Shown here: in pieces, positions 23,645 to 35,820 of the stretch
Position numbering within the stretch: the first letter of the stretch is position 1
How the letters are laid out: every line of letters begins with the position of its first letter
DNA from: Terebella lapidaria
Taxonomy: Eukaryota > Annelida > Polychaeta > Terebellida > Terebellidae
Assembly: GCA_949152475.1 (NCBI GenBank)
Contig: OX424560.1
Coordinates: forward strand, 2,418,001-2,482,000
Direction: 5' to 3'
DNA length: 64,000 nt
The notes under the pieces: model-generated
Seen by the model: the letters and a program-made list of their open reading frames with translations, nothing else
Told to the model about the DNA's origin: nothing
Databases searched by the model: none
Program-made: the position numbers and the translations under genes

Positions 23645-23827
23645 ACACCTGATTTCACCTCCTAATGGCCATTTTTGGGGGTTCTTGAGTTTCCTTGTCA
23701 TTTTTGTTTTCTCTCACTTCGTATGCCTGATATGACTTTCTGTCCCCGGACTATGAGATTGGATAACGGACCCTGTTTTGTTTGCTCGGAATACTTAAGA
23801 CTGGGTATTGATTCCACGTCTATTGAT
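23645..23827 (+). repeat. Family B module, stand-alone copy
   Basis: Starts at acacctgatttcacc and runs to the gattccacgtctattgata end without the upstream protein tail; nearly identical to 46103-46282. Confidence 0.7.
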
Positions 23828-24109
23828 ATCAGTATTCGCCTACCTAATCATGTAAGTCGCATATGTATGCAGTCCTGAACTGTTCAGAATTGAATGTATA
23901 TTCACTTTTATGGCGGATAACCCCCTTAACATACAGCGGAAATTGGAATTTAGTATCAGGAATTATTTTACATGTTTTTGATCAAGTCATCAGTTATAAT
24001 ACATGAGTGCTTGCCCAGTAAATTAAATATATGTATTAGTGACATGAGCTGGATGCAAACCCATAATATGTGCGCTGAGTACAATGAGATGAGGAACATC
24101 AATTTTCAG

Positions 24110-24530
24110 AAGATGAACTTTTCAACTCCATTCCAAATTTCATCATGTTATGTAGATTCGCTTGACATTAGAGTCTTCATCCCTCAATCATATAACATAT
24201 TCATGGAGCGAATCGACATGATGGATAGTGAAGATGAGGACACAGATGTGAGACTGTCATAGTTTTGTGCTTGATTAAAAAAAACTCTGACATGATGACT
24301 GACACTACAACCAGCACATGTAATGAGCACCTCGACGAACATGTTAATTGCGGACGTGGAAATATTGTGGTATCTGGATCAAATGAGTCCATGTATAATC
24401 CCTGGTAGTCAAATCGGCGCTCGTATTTGGGGATCACTTCTGAAGAAACAATCAGAATTAGTGCTTAGCCGAACTGATCATGCAAGTGCCCAGCTGTCCT
24501 TGACAAGAGGTTCACGTTGATATCTGAAAG
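24110..24530 (+). pseudogene. Decayed copy of the two small ORFs preceding the SGNH gene
   Basis: 24110-24260 matches 44560-44715 (both end FMERxDM...DEDTDV). 24320-24520 matches 44840-45000 and then jumps to the 45524 region (cagctgtc..gacaa). A deletion of ~500 bp relative to 45 kb, plus stops, leaves it non-functional. Confidence 0.65.
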
Positions 24531-24950
24531 TGTTATTCAAACTTGTGAAGAAAAACAAGTAAAACGTTTGTTGAGTAGTTTCCAGGAATCAAAATGGACG
24601 TACTTCTGTGACACATCAAATTAGGGATTTCAGAATCGTTTTGGTGTATTTGTGTGTTACTCAACCACTAGAACATTGTATCCACATATAATTACACGCA
24701 TCACTGCGATGTCTGAACTATTGCCAAGACCATGAAATTCTGAAATCAGTCTTCGTGTCAAGTTAACAAACAAGCTGTGGGCACTGGCTCGGGCACACCA
24801 AACACACATCTCACACACATGACGTGCAAGTTTGTGGAGAGACAAAAAGGGTAAAGTATTCCGTCTGAATACTGCAGGCACTGAAATACTAAAAAAGTAG
24901 TTTGATAGCACCGCCATATGGCTGGAAAAAAACACTAAGGTGAATGAAAT
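24531..24950 (+). pseudogene. Decayed SGNH hydrolase copy
   Basis: Parallels 45560-46060: gtgaagaaaaacaagtaaaac, tgtgttactcaaccac, gcgatgtctgaactattgcc, actggctcgggcacaccaa and tatggctgg. Many frameshifts and stops. It is followed, as at 46-50 kb, by the Tudor-tail gene remnant. Confidence 0.7.
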
Positions 24951-25269
24951 CATATGATGAAGATACATGAAACAATTGAGCAAAAACAGCAGAAACATGA
25001 ATGTTCTTACATGACGATATGTTCGTTTCACAATAGTCTGTTGATGATATGTATGAATAATATGTTGGAACCTTACTTAAGAAATGGTTCGCTGTCAGAA
25101 ACCCAAAACGAAGAGGCCCTGCAGTGAAAAAACATGGAAGCATAATAAACTTTTCTAGAGCCCAAAACTAGCACAACTATGGGACATACTGGAAAACAAA
25201 ATATATACACAAAACATGCAGTGGTAGTATGGGCATGTTATCTTGCAATAAAAATACTCACAAGATACT

Positions 25270-25530
25270 CGCATCTTCAGTTTGTCTGAACAACAAGCAT
25301 CGAAATCGAGAAAATTGTCAATCAACAAGCTTGTGCAAAACCTCAAGAGCCTGGTTTATGCAACAGCTATACTGTCGGAACTATGCCGGAACTATGAAGG
25401 CATGTTCACTGGAAATGTCATTCAGTTGTTCGCCCAGAGGTTCAACATTATATATGATGGAGATGACCGTGTCCACACATACCTGTGTGAATGTATGGAA
25501 CATAGAAATGATTTATTATGCAATGCATCG
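25270..25530 (+). pseudogene. C-terminal remnant of the coiled-coil/Tudor-tail gene
   Basis: LSEQQASKSRKLSINKLVQNLKSL and a diverged FNIIYDGDDRVHTY match the end of the gene at 49735-50010. The match resumes at ~25720-25960 (gctgctggagatctaaaa through the tagatgctac block, cf. 50020-50250), so 25530-25720 is an insertion. Confidence 0.7.
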
Positions 25531-25715
25531 TAATGTTATTTGTAAAAAAAACCCTGTCACATTTGCAATATATGTAGTTTTGTAGTGACTGATAAGCCCT
25601 GTGAGGCTGGGAGTACTATGTTGTTTGTATTTTGTACTGTGATGATGTTGACGTTATGATGTGCTCTGGTCACTCTGATAAACGATAGAAATCTAAAATC
25701 TAATCTAAATCATAC
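25531..25715 (+). mobile_element. 3' fragment of a non-LTR element
   Basis: Inserted into the Tudor-tail remnant; ends in a short-period tail (gaaatctaaaatctaatctaaat). The body (ctgataagccctgtgaggctgg.., tgatgatgttgacg) is UTR-like. No coding. Confidence 0.55.
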
Positions 25716-25959
25716 GAATTATTGACAGATTAAGCTGCTGGAGATCTAAAAGTATATACCAACAATATCTGATCAAAAGGCACGGCCCGGTGAATAAAGG
25801 CAACTATTTGGATGTATTAACAAAACATAGGACATGGTATTAGAATATTTTTCAAGATATGTGTATATATGAACAATGTGAATAATCAAAATACCATGTT
25901 TACTGAAATTGAATTATTATAATGTACTATGAATGTTGATAGATACACAGCTCTAGATG

Positions 25960-26415
25960 CTACTAGACGGACCAAGGGTAATCAAAATCGCACCCCTAAT
26001 TACGGTTAGGTAATCGATTACATTTACAAATTCCATAATATAATCGTATTCGAATACACGCTACAATTACATTGATGAAAATATTTTATAATAGAAGTTC
26101 TGTCGTGGAATTTGTAATACTTTCCAGGGATCAAGCCACTTTGGGAACATGAATATATTATATTACTTTTCACTTATTAATATCATTATACATGTACATA
26201 TCAAATTACTTCAACTTGTTCTTTTTAGGTTATCACATTTACGAAGGGCATTTATGATAGCTTTTTCAATGATTGACTGACAGGAACAAGACCTAGTACT
26301 CAGACTCGGTTAAAGATGTATTTCCAACTATTGTGACAATGGTTAACCATGGTCAAGTCGAACGCACTGTCGTTTGACCTAGTTAGTCGAAAAAACTCTT
26401 ACTGTGGTTGGCAAG
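25960..26415. other. AT-rich DNA, possible hAT-related flank
   Basis: Contains taatcgattac-type motifs near 26000-26050 that also occur near 28850-28920. No gene or defined ends. Confidence 0.3.
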
Positions 26416-26441
26416 ATGGCGTCGCCAAAATCCCAAGCTGG
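26416..26441 (+). other. Possible short first exon with splice donor
   Basis: ATGGCGTCGCC in a good start context (ggcaagATGG) is followed 26 nt later by a consensus donor GGGTAAGT. It encodes MASPKSQAG and then the putative donor in phase 2. No downstream exon could be assigned; it may belong to a decayed hAT element or an unknown gene. Confidence 0.25.
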
Positions 26442-26726
26442 GTAAGTTGTGTCTATTGCCACTCAGTTGGCAGCAATTAGGATATTGAACTTGTAAAATA
26501 CTGCTCACAGCATAGGCCTTATTGGTCGGGTCCAATATCCTTCATTTTAATGTCTGCATCTGACCGGTCACAGTTTGTCTGACCGAGTGAGCTTACTCGT
26601 ATGCAATCCCGATATATCATCAGCAGGTTCGTGGCCGTTTTATCATGAGAATATGCAAGTTATCATCATTTGTCAAATGAGTTTTGCTACTTTCCCGGAT
26701 TTTTGTGACATCCGTAACTCTAATTG

Positions 26727-27600
26727 TAGGGCTTCAACGAGTACTCGGATAACCGGTTACGGTTCGGTTACAGGGTTTAACTCGTTGGCAAAGATTTTTT
26801 TTTACAATTTTTGCAGGCAGCCACTCGCATTCAACAGCTATTCAAACGATCATGGTCGACAACCACAGGCATTCACCTTGAGGGTAACGTGCGCATGCTC
26901 CAAACGTATTGCGCAATAAAGCGATGGTAAATATAGTTGGAAAGACGAAGGTTTTATTCATTCCTGGATGAATTATTCATTCCGCATGGGCAGCTGCCCC
27001 GGGTAGAAAATGATTATAACATTTGACAAAACAGCATTAACATTTGACAAACAAAGCGTCTTTGGCTGCTTATCCTACTCCTCGCTTATCCCCAACTCCT
27101 CTACCACCGGTCCACAAAAAGTGCCATGAAGTAAGCTACGTCATCAGGTGATAGGAAAAGCATCCACGATTGTTGCTCACGTGCGAAAATCAGCAATAGC
27201 AAGAGACTTGCTGGAAGATGAGAGGAGATTGCTGACAGGGAATGTCACCAGATCGAACTCAGAAATGAAGACGATTCGAGCATGAAATGCTGGATCGTCT
27301 GGAGACCTCAAAGCTGTCGGCACATGAACAAGCTGTACTGGCTGATCTGGTTTGTCAACGTCTTTACCCTATTCGAAGAAGCCACAGGTTACGTACAAAC
27401 TCAATACTCTGTGGCGTCCAGCTACATCACTTTCGGCCAGGCCCAGGCGGTACAACGGCAAACTGATCAGGGGTCTGGTAGCAGCAATGGACAAACGCCT
27501 CACACATTTCGAGAACAGGAGTCTATCCGGCTACGAACCACCCTCCTATAACTCCATAACTCATGTCTGTTGTGAATCATGTGTGTGCCCTAAACATTAA
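26727..27600 (+). pseudogene. hAT element remains with transposase fragments
   Basis: 26727 begins TAGGGCTTCAACGAGTACTCGG, resembling hAT 5' ends of the TAGGGCTGCAACGA type. From ~27150, fragments in several frames read as hAT transposase: STIVAHVRKS.IARDLLEDE, then LYWLIWFVNVFTLFEEATGYVQTQYSVASSYI, which parallels the PFEEAT...QGE.Y.T.S segment. Frameshifts and stops throughout. The right end was not located. The left-end call is weaker than the coding call. Confidence 0.55.
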
Positions 27601-27952
27601 ACATGAATGTTCGAATGACTGAGAGTCTGCACGTTAGCAAATTTGCTATTTGGCAATCCCGATAATAAAATATGTTTATACAAACCACCCTCGGTCCAGG
27701 TATGTTATGCATATTTTGGATTGTATACATCTATCCCATGAATCGATACACATTACTTAATAAACGTATACAGAAGAAATAATAAAATATAATGTTTGCA
27801 TGGAATAGTATAATGTGGATCATTCAAAGTGTGTCAATGTTCCTAATGCTCCAATTTCATTACCGGTGCAAAAATACAATTAAGTGTCATTCATTCATTG
27901 AACGAAGCTGAACTGTTACAGCTGAAGTGGTGCTCGAGTGACATGGAAAGGA

Positions 27953-28131
27953 ACGAGAAAATCCCAGCTGATTACAATATCCACAGCAATAGCTGACAGA
28001 ATAAACATGGACAACAATACAAGCAACAAACAGCATGGGCGTACGAGAAAAAACCCAGCTGATTACCATATCCACAGCTATAGCTGACAGAATCAACATG
28101 AACAGCAATACAGACAACAGCATGGGCGCAC
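27953..28131 (+). repeat. 90-bp tandem repeat, two units
   Basis: 27953-28042 and 28043-28131 share acgagaaaa.cccagctgatta, tatccacagc, tagctgacagaat and cagcatgggcg in order. Confidence 0.8.
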
Positions 28132-28305
28132 AGACTCCTCTAGCAACTGTTCAGCTCCATGTCCACATCCCCAGAGCAACCGAGACGGATGATCAATATT
28201 GATGAAGAAGTGCAGCGCTGCCTGACAACGCCTTGCCCACCAGAGGCCAGTACCGCGGCCAGTATCCGGTACAGTTTTGGAGTGTGAATGTCAACACACT
28301 ACCCA

Positions 28306-28453
28306 ATATGGCTGACAAGTCACGTGCCATCATGGTGTGATTCTGGTTACCAACAAATATACACCGTTTGTGTAGTATGAGTAGAACACACAAGGTGTAT
28401 GTTTGTTGGTCACCAGAATCACACCGTGACGGCACGTGACTTACAGGCCATAT
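28306..28453. mobile_element. Foldback element, ~68-bp arms
   Basis: Left arm 28306-28373 and right arm 28386-28453 are reverse complements with about eight mismatches around a 12-nt loop; TCACGTG occurs in each arm. Too short to code; probably a MITE or hairpin RNA source. Confidence 0.75.
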
Positions 28454-28459
28454 CTGTGC

Positions 28460-29712
28460 AATCTCGCCAAGAGAACACTTCATGTAGCAGCCAGCAACGC
28501 AGATGTTGAACGTTGTCAGCATCGGTGCAAAGATTTTTCGCCACTAGCGAGGCTCCATGACAGACCAGACACTTGAATCACTGAGGCCTATCAAAAATAA
28601 CAAGGCCCTTTGAATCACTGACCATTGCATGTTTTGTATTTCTCCAATACCCCAGGTAGGGGTGACTTGAGAATAAAGATTAATTTGATCATATAGATGA
28701 TAAAACAATGCCCGATCTTGGTTGTTCTGGTTATTGGTCAGTTATAATACTTCATACGATTCGTTGATATGTCTATTTGTATCCCATATGAAAATAGTCA
28801 AAATGATTGCAATTATTTCACGATTACAATTATTATTACAAGTAATCGATCATATCTATATCTGCTTGTAATCGTGATTTAATCATGGAATTTCATGAGT
28901 AATCGTTTTCGATCACACTGATCATGTAATCTCCCCAGGTTTGTTACTAACATATTCCTGGTTTACCGTTCAGAAAAGGCACGACTTTCGAGATGTGTTC
29001 CTTCAATCAAAGCTCTGTGTATATATGTGAGCGCTGATAAATAACTAGTATACTGATATATTCCGCCATGTGTGAATGTTCATATGTGTCACCTGCTCGA
29101 TGCCTATACTCAACCATTACATATCTCACTGTACAATGTATAACATCTGTGCAATTCTGGTCAGTTGCATTTTTGCTTTCAAACGGCACGCTACAAAGCT
29201 TGCAAATTACTGTATTTTATTTTCGAATTTGACATCACAAACCATTATTGGTTCTACACGCCTTCATAGAGATTGTTTGATATGTATAGATCGATTCATC
29301 ACCAATAGCAGATTGTTCGGAATTATCCCAAAGAAGCCTGAATGCATGAACTGAATATTCATAATATCCATTTATAGCCTGAAAATACAAATAAATACAT
29401 GAAAAATGTTTTATGCTCTTCATATTGTAATGGAATTTTCACTGATTGCGACCAATAAACTGAATACATGTAACAGTGGGTGGCTGGCGTGAAGAAGAAC
29501 ACGACGAGAGTACCTCACCACACCCTAACTGCAGCGATTCGTTGTCCAACTAAGCTCCAAAGCTCAGAACCGTCGACCGTCAGTGATGCGGTCAGAGCAT
29601 TTGAACGTGCACGGAACTGATAAGATTCGATGAGGCATCAATTAATTTTAATCAGCTTAACGGATACTGATTTCACAGCCTTGTGATACGGCCTGGCAGA
29701 GCGTTGTTATGT
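28460..29712. other. AT-rich DNA without recognisable gene
   Basis: A possible LINE 3' tail (gaataaagattaatttgatca) occurs near 28670; otherwise only short frames. Confidence 0.35.
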
Positions 29713-29716
29713 TTAA

Positions 29717-30132
29717 GGTAGTCCGCTCCAAACAGTGAGGAGAGGGGGTCAAAGAGTTTTTCAAAATAAATGACTGTATTAACAAAATCCAAAGCTTCAA
29801 AATGACATATTTTGTAGAGTAGCTGATCAGCATCTTGAAACTGAAAAGAAAATAGGGGGTCACCGTATCCGTTCTTTTGGAAAACAAGATGCAAGATGTG
29901 AATATGGGCAAAAAAATGTGTAAAAATACCATAAATCAAGTCATTTTAGTAAATGTTTGTGATTTTTGATCGAATATGTCGAAGAAACAAGCACGGTGAC
30001 CCCCTATTTTCTTTTCAGTATTAGAATGCTGATCAGTTACTCTATAAAATATGTTATTTTGAAGAGATAATATTCAAGATATAACTTTTAAATTTTGACA
30101 ATTCATTACCTCCCTGTTTGTAGCGTACTACG
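29717..30132. mobile_element. Foldback MITE with TTAA target duplication
   Basis: TTAA at 29713-29716 and 30133-30136 flank ends GGTAGTCCGCTCCAAACAG and the near-inverse CTGTTTGTAGCGTACTACG. Symmetry runs inward: gaaaagaaaatagggggtca on the left matches tgaccccctattttcttttc on the right, so the whole 416 bp can fold back. TTAA is the piggyBac-type target, but the ends are not the usual CCC..GGG. Confidence 0.8.
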
Positions 30133-30239
30133 TTAATTAACAGTAATTTAACACTGTGTGTAATGATGTAGCATACAGTTTGTCAATTGCATTAGACATC
30201 TAACTCAAAAACATAATTCATACAATGTAATAAGGCAAA

Positions 30240-30900
30240 GTAACACCAAATTCACAAGTGCTTCTTTATTCAATTCTCGAAGACCTATTACGAAAAACTG
30301 ATCAATCATTTACCGCCAAAGTCACACAAATTACGATAAGCCAGTCAACAACAATAGCATCACGATACTAATGGCGCATGTACACTGTAATAAGGTATAA
30401 TAATAATTCGAACACACGTCACCTACCGCCTCTGAAATTCGTTGCCTCGAGAGTCCTATCCACTCGGCCTCAAAGATACATGTATAAAGTATATTGGTTA
30501 CAAAGAATGTGTAGTCAATAAAACTTACAGAATACCTGAAATACACTTGACTCCGTTCACCAGAATGGCTCTTTACAAACGGATTCGCAATTAAACTCCC
30601 ACAAATCTCGCTTTTATTTGAATATCTTAATACTATGCACTATAACGATATTGTCCTGAGGTTTGGGTTCAAGTGATGAAGTCTGTGGTACAATAACAGG
30701 GAAATCGAATGGCACTGAAGGAAAGGGTGAACGCGTCCGTACGTTCACAATCTCGTTGAGGTAGATGTTTAGGGGTCAATATCATTTTTATGGTCAATAT
30801 TATGTGTCAAATAATTCTGACAAATTGGATCTGTATAACATGAAAATCACGCATTTCATCAATTGTTCCAGGATCAAAACGCATGTTCATATATACGATG
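30240..30900 (+). repeat. Dispersed repeat family F, copy 3
   Basis: Shares ggttacaaagaatgtgtagt, acctgaaatacact, ctttacaaacggat and ataacgatattgtcctgagg with copies at 10.8 and 14.6 kb. Confidence 0.55.
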
Positions 30901-31469
30901 GATGTAGAGCCTAATGCATTCTACGTATATGGATAATATTGCTCAGCCATTTGCTAATCATGCTCAAATTATAGTGACAGATATCCAATAATTAGAACAT
31001 AATCAACCTTGTAATCAAATAATCCGATATCCATCAAACCTGACAATACATGTGTCAGTTTATACTACTTTTTATCATTTTTTAAGTTATCAAATATAAA
31101 TTGTTACTCAAAAGACTATAAGAGTGACAATAGGTCGGTAATGCAAAGTCAACATGTGACAAGGCTGAATAATAAAATATTCATGTGGACTAAGCCATGT
31201 ATTCTGACATGTGCAGTCAAGACTTCTATATAAGTGTGTGTTTTGTTGTGGTTATTGCATGACATAATGTCAGTTACCCTCCTACTCTGTACACCTCATG
31301 AGATCAAATGATGCTAAAGAGCACCAATCCATTACGCTGATGGCACAACTATCTGACGGTCTGAGTGTTCATAACACCATAACATAAATTTGCATACGCG
31401 TTCGAACGCAGTCATGTTTTGATGGGAAATTTGCCCGAATTCTGCTAATATGTGTTTGGATAAACATGG

Positions 31470-31611
31470 AAACTAGACCCAAGTATTAAGTATCCGAGCA
31501 AACAAGACCGAGTCCATTATCCAATCTCAAAGTCCGTGGTCAAGCAATATCACGAAAATTTGATGGAACTTCATGAACCCCCATATATGGCCAGAAAGGG
31601 GTGAAATCAGT
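31470..31611 (-). repeat. Family B module, partial copy
   Basis: Inverted and more diverged: caagtattaagtatccgagc, ccattatccaatctca, ggggtgaaatcag. Confidence 0.5.
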
Positions 31612-31954
31612 ATTATTTCCCATCTTTTCCAAGAAATGATTTGTCCGGATATCTCGAGGGGGCGGGTGGGGGGGGGGGGGGGAGATGGACGGGTTGGGCG
31701 CAGCCCCCCCCCCCCCATCCCCGCCTCGTACGCCTGTGTAAATGTGTAGTTTTGACTGCTTAATAAAAATGTTTCTTGTCCAGTTCAGCAAGGATCATCG
31801 TAAGGAAATAGAATGAAAGGAATGAAAACACCCTTCGTGAAGTCAAGACAAAATATCGCCTGTTATGTGACAATCTGAATTTTACCTGGAATTCACATTT
31901 CCACCAGCTTCATGGAAATGGTACATTCTATTATTTTGACGATGCCAATGAAAT

Positions 31955-31985
31955 TATTCATATATATATATATATATATATATAT
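31955..31985. repeat. (AT)n microsatellite
   Basis: Uninterrupted alternating AT of roughly 30 bases. Confidence 0.9.
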
Positions 31986-32049
31986 TGCACTTTTTAGACC
32001 ACTTCAAATATTGTAATAAGAGAAACCCATGACCCTAAATACTCCATGT

Positions 32050-33860
32050 GTGCACCTTCAGTGCCGGGGTGAATACATGACACAATTCCTTCCAAACGTT
32101 AAAAAGTAACAGATACCCCCCAAGGGTTGGCTACAGTCAGATCATTCTAGTACACACCTCGAGTGATTATCAAATAAATCACATTTAGAAATGTTCTGAA
32201 TTGAATTGAGAGTGCGTTTTGGTGAATGGAATCGATTGTATTCTAACAAGTTTCTCGGCGCCGCTACAAAGTGGAAAATTGTATTTGATTTCCGTCAAGA
32301 GGACTTCGTATTGTGTAAGGTTTTTTATTGTCTAACAATTTCACATGCCACAACTAATACATGTCAGAGATGATATCAGACAACATATGCTCCTGCTCTT
32401 TCCACCATGAGCATGTAAGATCAATCTATTACCGCCAACACAGTGAGATTTAATGTAGTGTCGAACAGAACTGAGAAAACGATCCAAAAAAAATCTTGTG
32501 CGTCCAGATTCATTTTCTGATATTTCGGTGCACTGTATTCCCTGGTATAATTTTCAGCACAATAACGTGGTGTTGTTCAGTTTGAGCAATAAACGCGTTT
32601 TTTTTATATTTCGCTTTAAATATTTAGCGTTATTAGTACAACTGTTTTTTGCTAGCTTTAACTAATCCTGTTATATAATTGTGATTAATTACATCACCAT
32701 GCTATAAACCGACGAACATGCGTGCTTGACTCAACTAATCAGGCGACAAAGTACCCAGGGACACCACAGAAAATAATGTTGAGACGAATCATTTAATGAA
32801 GTAAACCTGGCAGAAATTCTTACAGCGCATCGGAATCACGGCCTGTCTGATAAGAACATCACATGTCTCGTGTATTCTTTCCTAGATGATTTTGCTCATT
32901 GCATAGTATTCGGAGTAAAAAGAAACTCATACGAAAAGTTTTTTGTCAATTCATCATGGAATTTATGCACTCGCTATGGTGATGACACCGGGCTCATATA
33001 ACATGTGCACATTCTTGGAGTGTCCAGAATCTCTGTGCAGGTATCAAGGGGTGGGGAGAGGGGGCTCAAATTAACTAGAAATGTGAAACTGGGACATCTG
33101 TCAAATAGCAGACATTGATCCGTCTTCATGTTGTGCAGAATATACCCATAGCAACTATTATGACCGTTTGACAATCTGGTCGACATCATACATGTTGATA
33201 TATTTTTGTTGTCAAAAGTAATAATTATACAATTTTCAATTGATGATATGTCACCGTCATACATAATCTGTTACTAACTGCCAATAACCATCTCCCAAAC
33301 GACATTTCTAAACGATCACGTCTTAATGATGTGTGGATTGATGGATGATATATCTACTGGGCCCCATTGTCGTGAAAATAATCATCTTGGAAAGTAAGAT
33401 GATTTTTTTTAAGAAATGTATTTTATTTCCCCTGATGCCATTGAGTCACCCAGGAAGAATTATAGGTCACCAGGTGATTACCTTTAGGTAATTTACAATG
33501 AATTTCTAGTAACTATCAGCTGAGTATCAGCCCGGAAGTTTTCACACATGTATTTGTCTTCCTGTCAACATCAGCAATGCTCATCGCGTATGTAGACCCA
33601 CCTCAAACGTAAATTGTCTTGAATTATTAAAATCTTATTCAGCATTCGTAGCACTGTTATATTGTCTGGAACTGACTTATTCTTCATCATCAATTTGGTG
33701 TATTCCTGCCGTCCAACTTGTGCAGTGCACAAGTTTCATAGCCACTACATCTTTTATAGCCATTCCATCTTGTGATGCTTACTGTAAATCACCCGCTGTG
33801 ACGGAGGAATACAATATGTCTGGACTGTCCGGAGTCGGCATTTAAAAAGTTGTATGGCTG
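32050..33860 (+). repeat. Dispersed repeat family E/D, copy 1
   Basis: 32110-32280 matches 40050-40200 (attatcaaataaa.., gaattgaattg.gagtgcgtt). 33280-33430 matches 15240-15420 and 40830-40990. 33650-33860 matches 39240-39470 and 51055-51270 (attgtctgg..ctg.ctta, ccattccat.., ggagtcg.catt). No frame of note. Confidence 0.5.
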
Positions 33861-34189
33861 ATATTATGAGCGGTTCAAATGTCAAAACGAGTCTGTTCAA
33901 ATGTCAAAACGAGTCTGTTAGTTCTGAGATATAGATATGGTAGAATGAGAAAGACTGACGTCATGCCAATGGTGTAGGTCTGTGACTGCTTCAGTCTTTT
34001 TATATTTTACTCGTGGATTTCAAATGATAAACATGATAGGATGGTATGATTGCGTTTTACCAATCTTCCCAATCCCATGCGTGAACTACAGTCAAATGAA
34101 TATCAAGGCTCCTTGTTGTTACTCCATATATTTTCTACAATGCAACACGTATCAGGTTTGAGTGAATAACCCTGGATGTGTTTCGTACG

Positions 34190-34960
34190 TTCTCAAGCAA
34201 CAAGACAAACAAGGACCAGCAAACAGACAGATACATATTCTAAGCTTGAATATGTGCCATATCTCCCCCCTCCCCCCCCCCCCTACTGATTGCACATCCT
34301 AAATGCGTCCACCTAATAACATTCGTACAACATGACTATTCTGACTATGACACTAGAAAACATAACACTAAACACTCGTGGGAGAAGCTCCACAGAACAT
34401 TCAATATCTGACCAAAACCTACGATTGATTTACTATCCGAAGACCAAATTCGTATCGCTGTGGTATATTGATAAACACACGGTCATGTATGGAATATACC
34501 CAAATTATCAAAAATGTAAAAAGATTATTAATGTTTATTATTTCTTAGTCCTGTATAACAATAGATCTTGCTGGAATATTCACACCTTCAGCTTTGTTGT
34601 CCATTCTGCACTCCCTGCTTTATTCAATCTCAAGCCATTCGAACTGGACACGTAAATATGTGTACAGACTCAGATCTTTTTGACGAGTACAGGAGATTCT
34701 ACATTGAACTCGTCTGTGACAATGGACGACGATCAACAATAAACGATCCAATGTGGAATTACACCTGAGAATAAACATTTTGTATGTGCCTGGATTCCGA
34801 CAAACAGATAAAAGCATATTCCAATACTCATTCCATGGATGGCCTCTACAAAATCAGTGTAAGTGGTCAAATCCGGCGATACTAAAGTATCAAATTCAAA
34901 GACCATTTTCAAACATATCTTGCCTGTCACAAACTAGACATGTGATGGTTTTCACGAATT
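34190..34960 (+). repeat. Old dispersed repeat shared with 7.1 kb and 53.4 kb
   Basis: 34810-34910 resembles 7140-7240 (ccatgga..., aaatcagtgtaagt..tcaaatcc, actaaagtatcaa). 34610-34680 is an inverted match to 53395-53480 (ttattcaatc.aag.cattc.aactgga). Noncoding. Confidence 0.45.
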
Positions 34961-35699
34961 GTCTGTTTTAACAATTGATCGTGGGATAAAATAGATGGAA
35001 TAGATCTTCCGTTCCTATTGTATTATTCGTTGTGTACTATTCTTACCTTGTTCTGTAAAAGTTGTTTATTCGTTGCTAGTACTTCACCTTGATGTGCTTC
35101 ATAGATTGGTATGCTGTCACCTAGAGTAACCCAGTCCAACTCATGACGTTCGTCATATAATCATGTCGTAAATCTTGATTAATCATAGGCTATAATACCC
35201 CAATAAATTATCCACTGCGACATTCGTCCAATTCAGACTGTAAACTGTCAGCACTAATGTAATCAGAGTACCTCGGCGTGATGGAAAGTCTGACACAGAC
35301 ATATCATTTCAGGTCAGTGGGGAAGTGAAATTCCGATTGTGATAAATAGAAAGACGGTATATTTTAAATTGAGTTTATACAGCGAAACAATCAAATTATC
35401 ATTCACAATTAGGATTTAAGATTGTGTGTACCATATATTGTATATGAATGTTAAACAGCGATATGACCTAATATAATGCTCTCATTCATTCTTGTTACAA
35501 AAGACACTTAGGACTTAGTGTACGAACAATCAATTTTTTTTAGAAAGGTGAGCTGGACTGGAACCACTCATTCTCCTGTGTCCTATCTTCATGTCTATTT
35601 CCTATGTCCTATCTCGCCAATTGGACAATATGTATACATGTATGTTGGTTCCACACTATGTGAGATCGTTGCCTATTTACAAATTAAACTTACCTGTAT

Positions 35700-35820
35700 G
35701 ATACTTTTGATAAACTGTTTGGTCGGGCTTTGTTTCTATTGCAAAATGTATTTTACGTTTGTTCATGGAATCATCAAAATTTGGCTATATTGGTGGCAAT
35801 AGATTGATACTTACACAGTA
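35700..35820 (+). repeat. Short repeat shared with 780-900
   Basis: Both carry gggctttgtt.c.attgcaaaatgt, attttacgtttgtt, gg.aatagatt.atacttaca. Confidence 0.55.
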
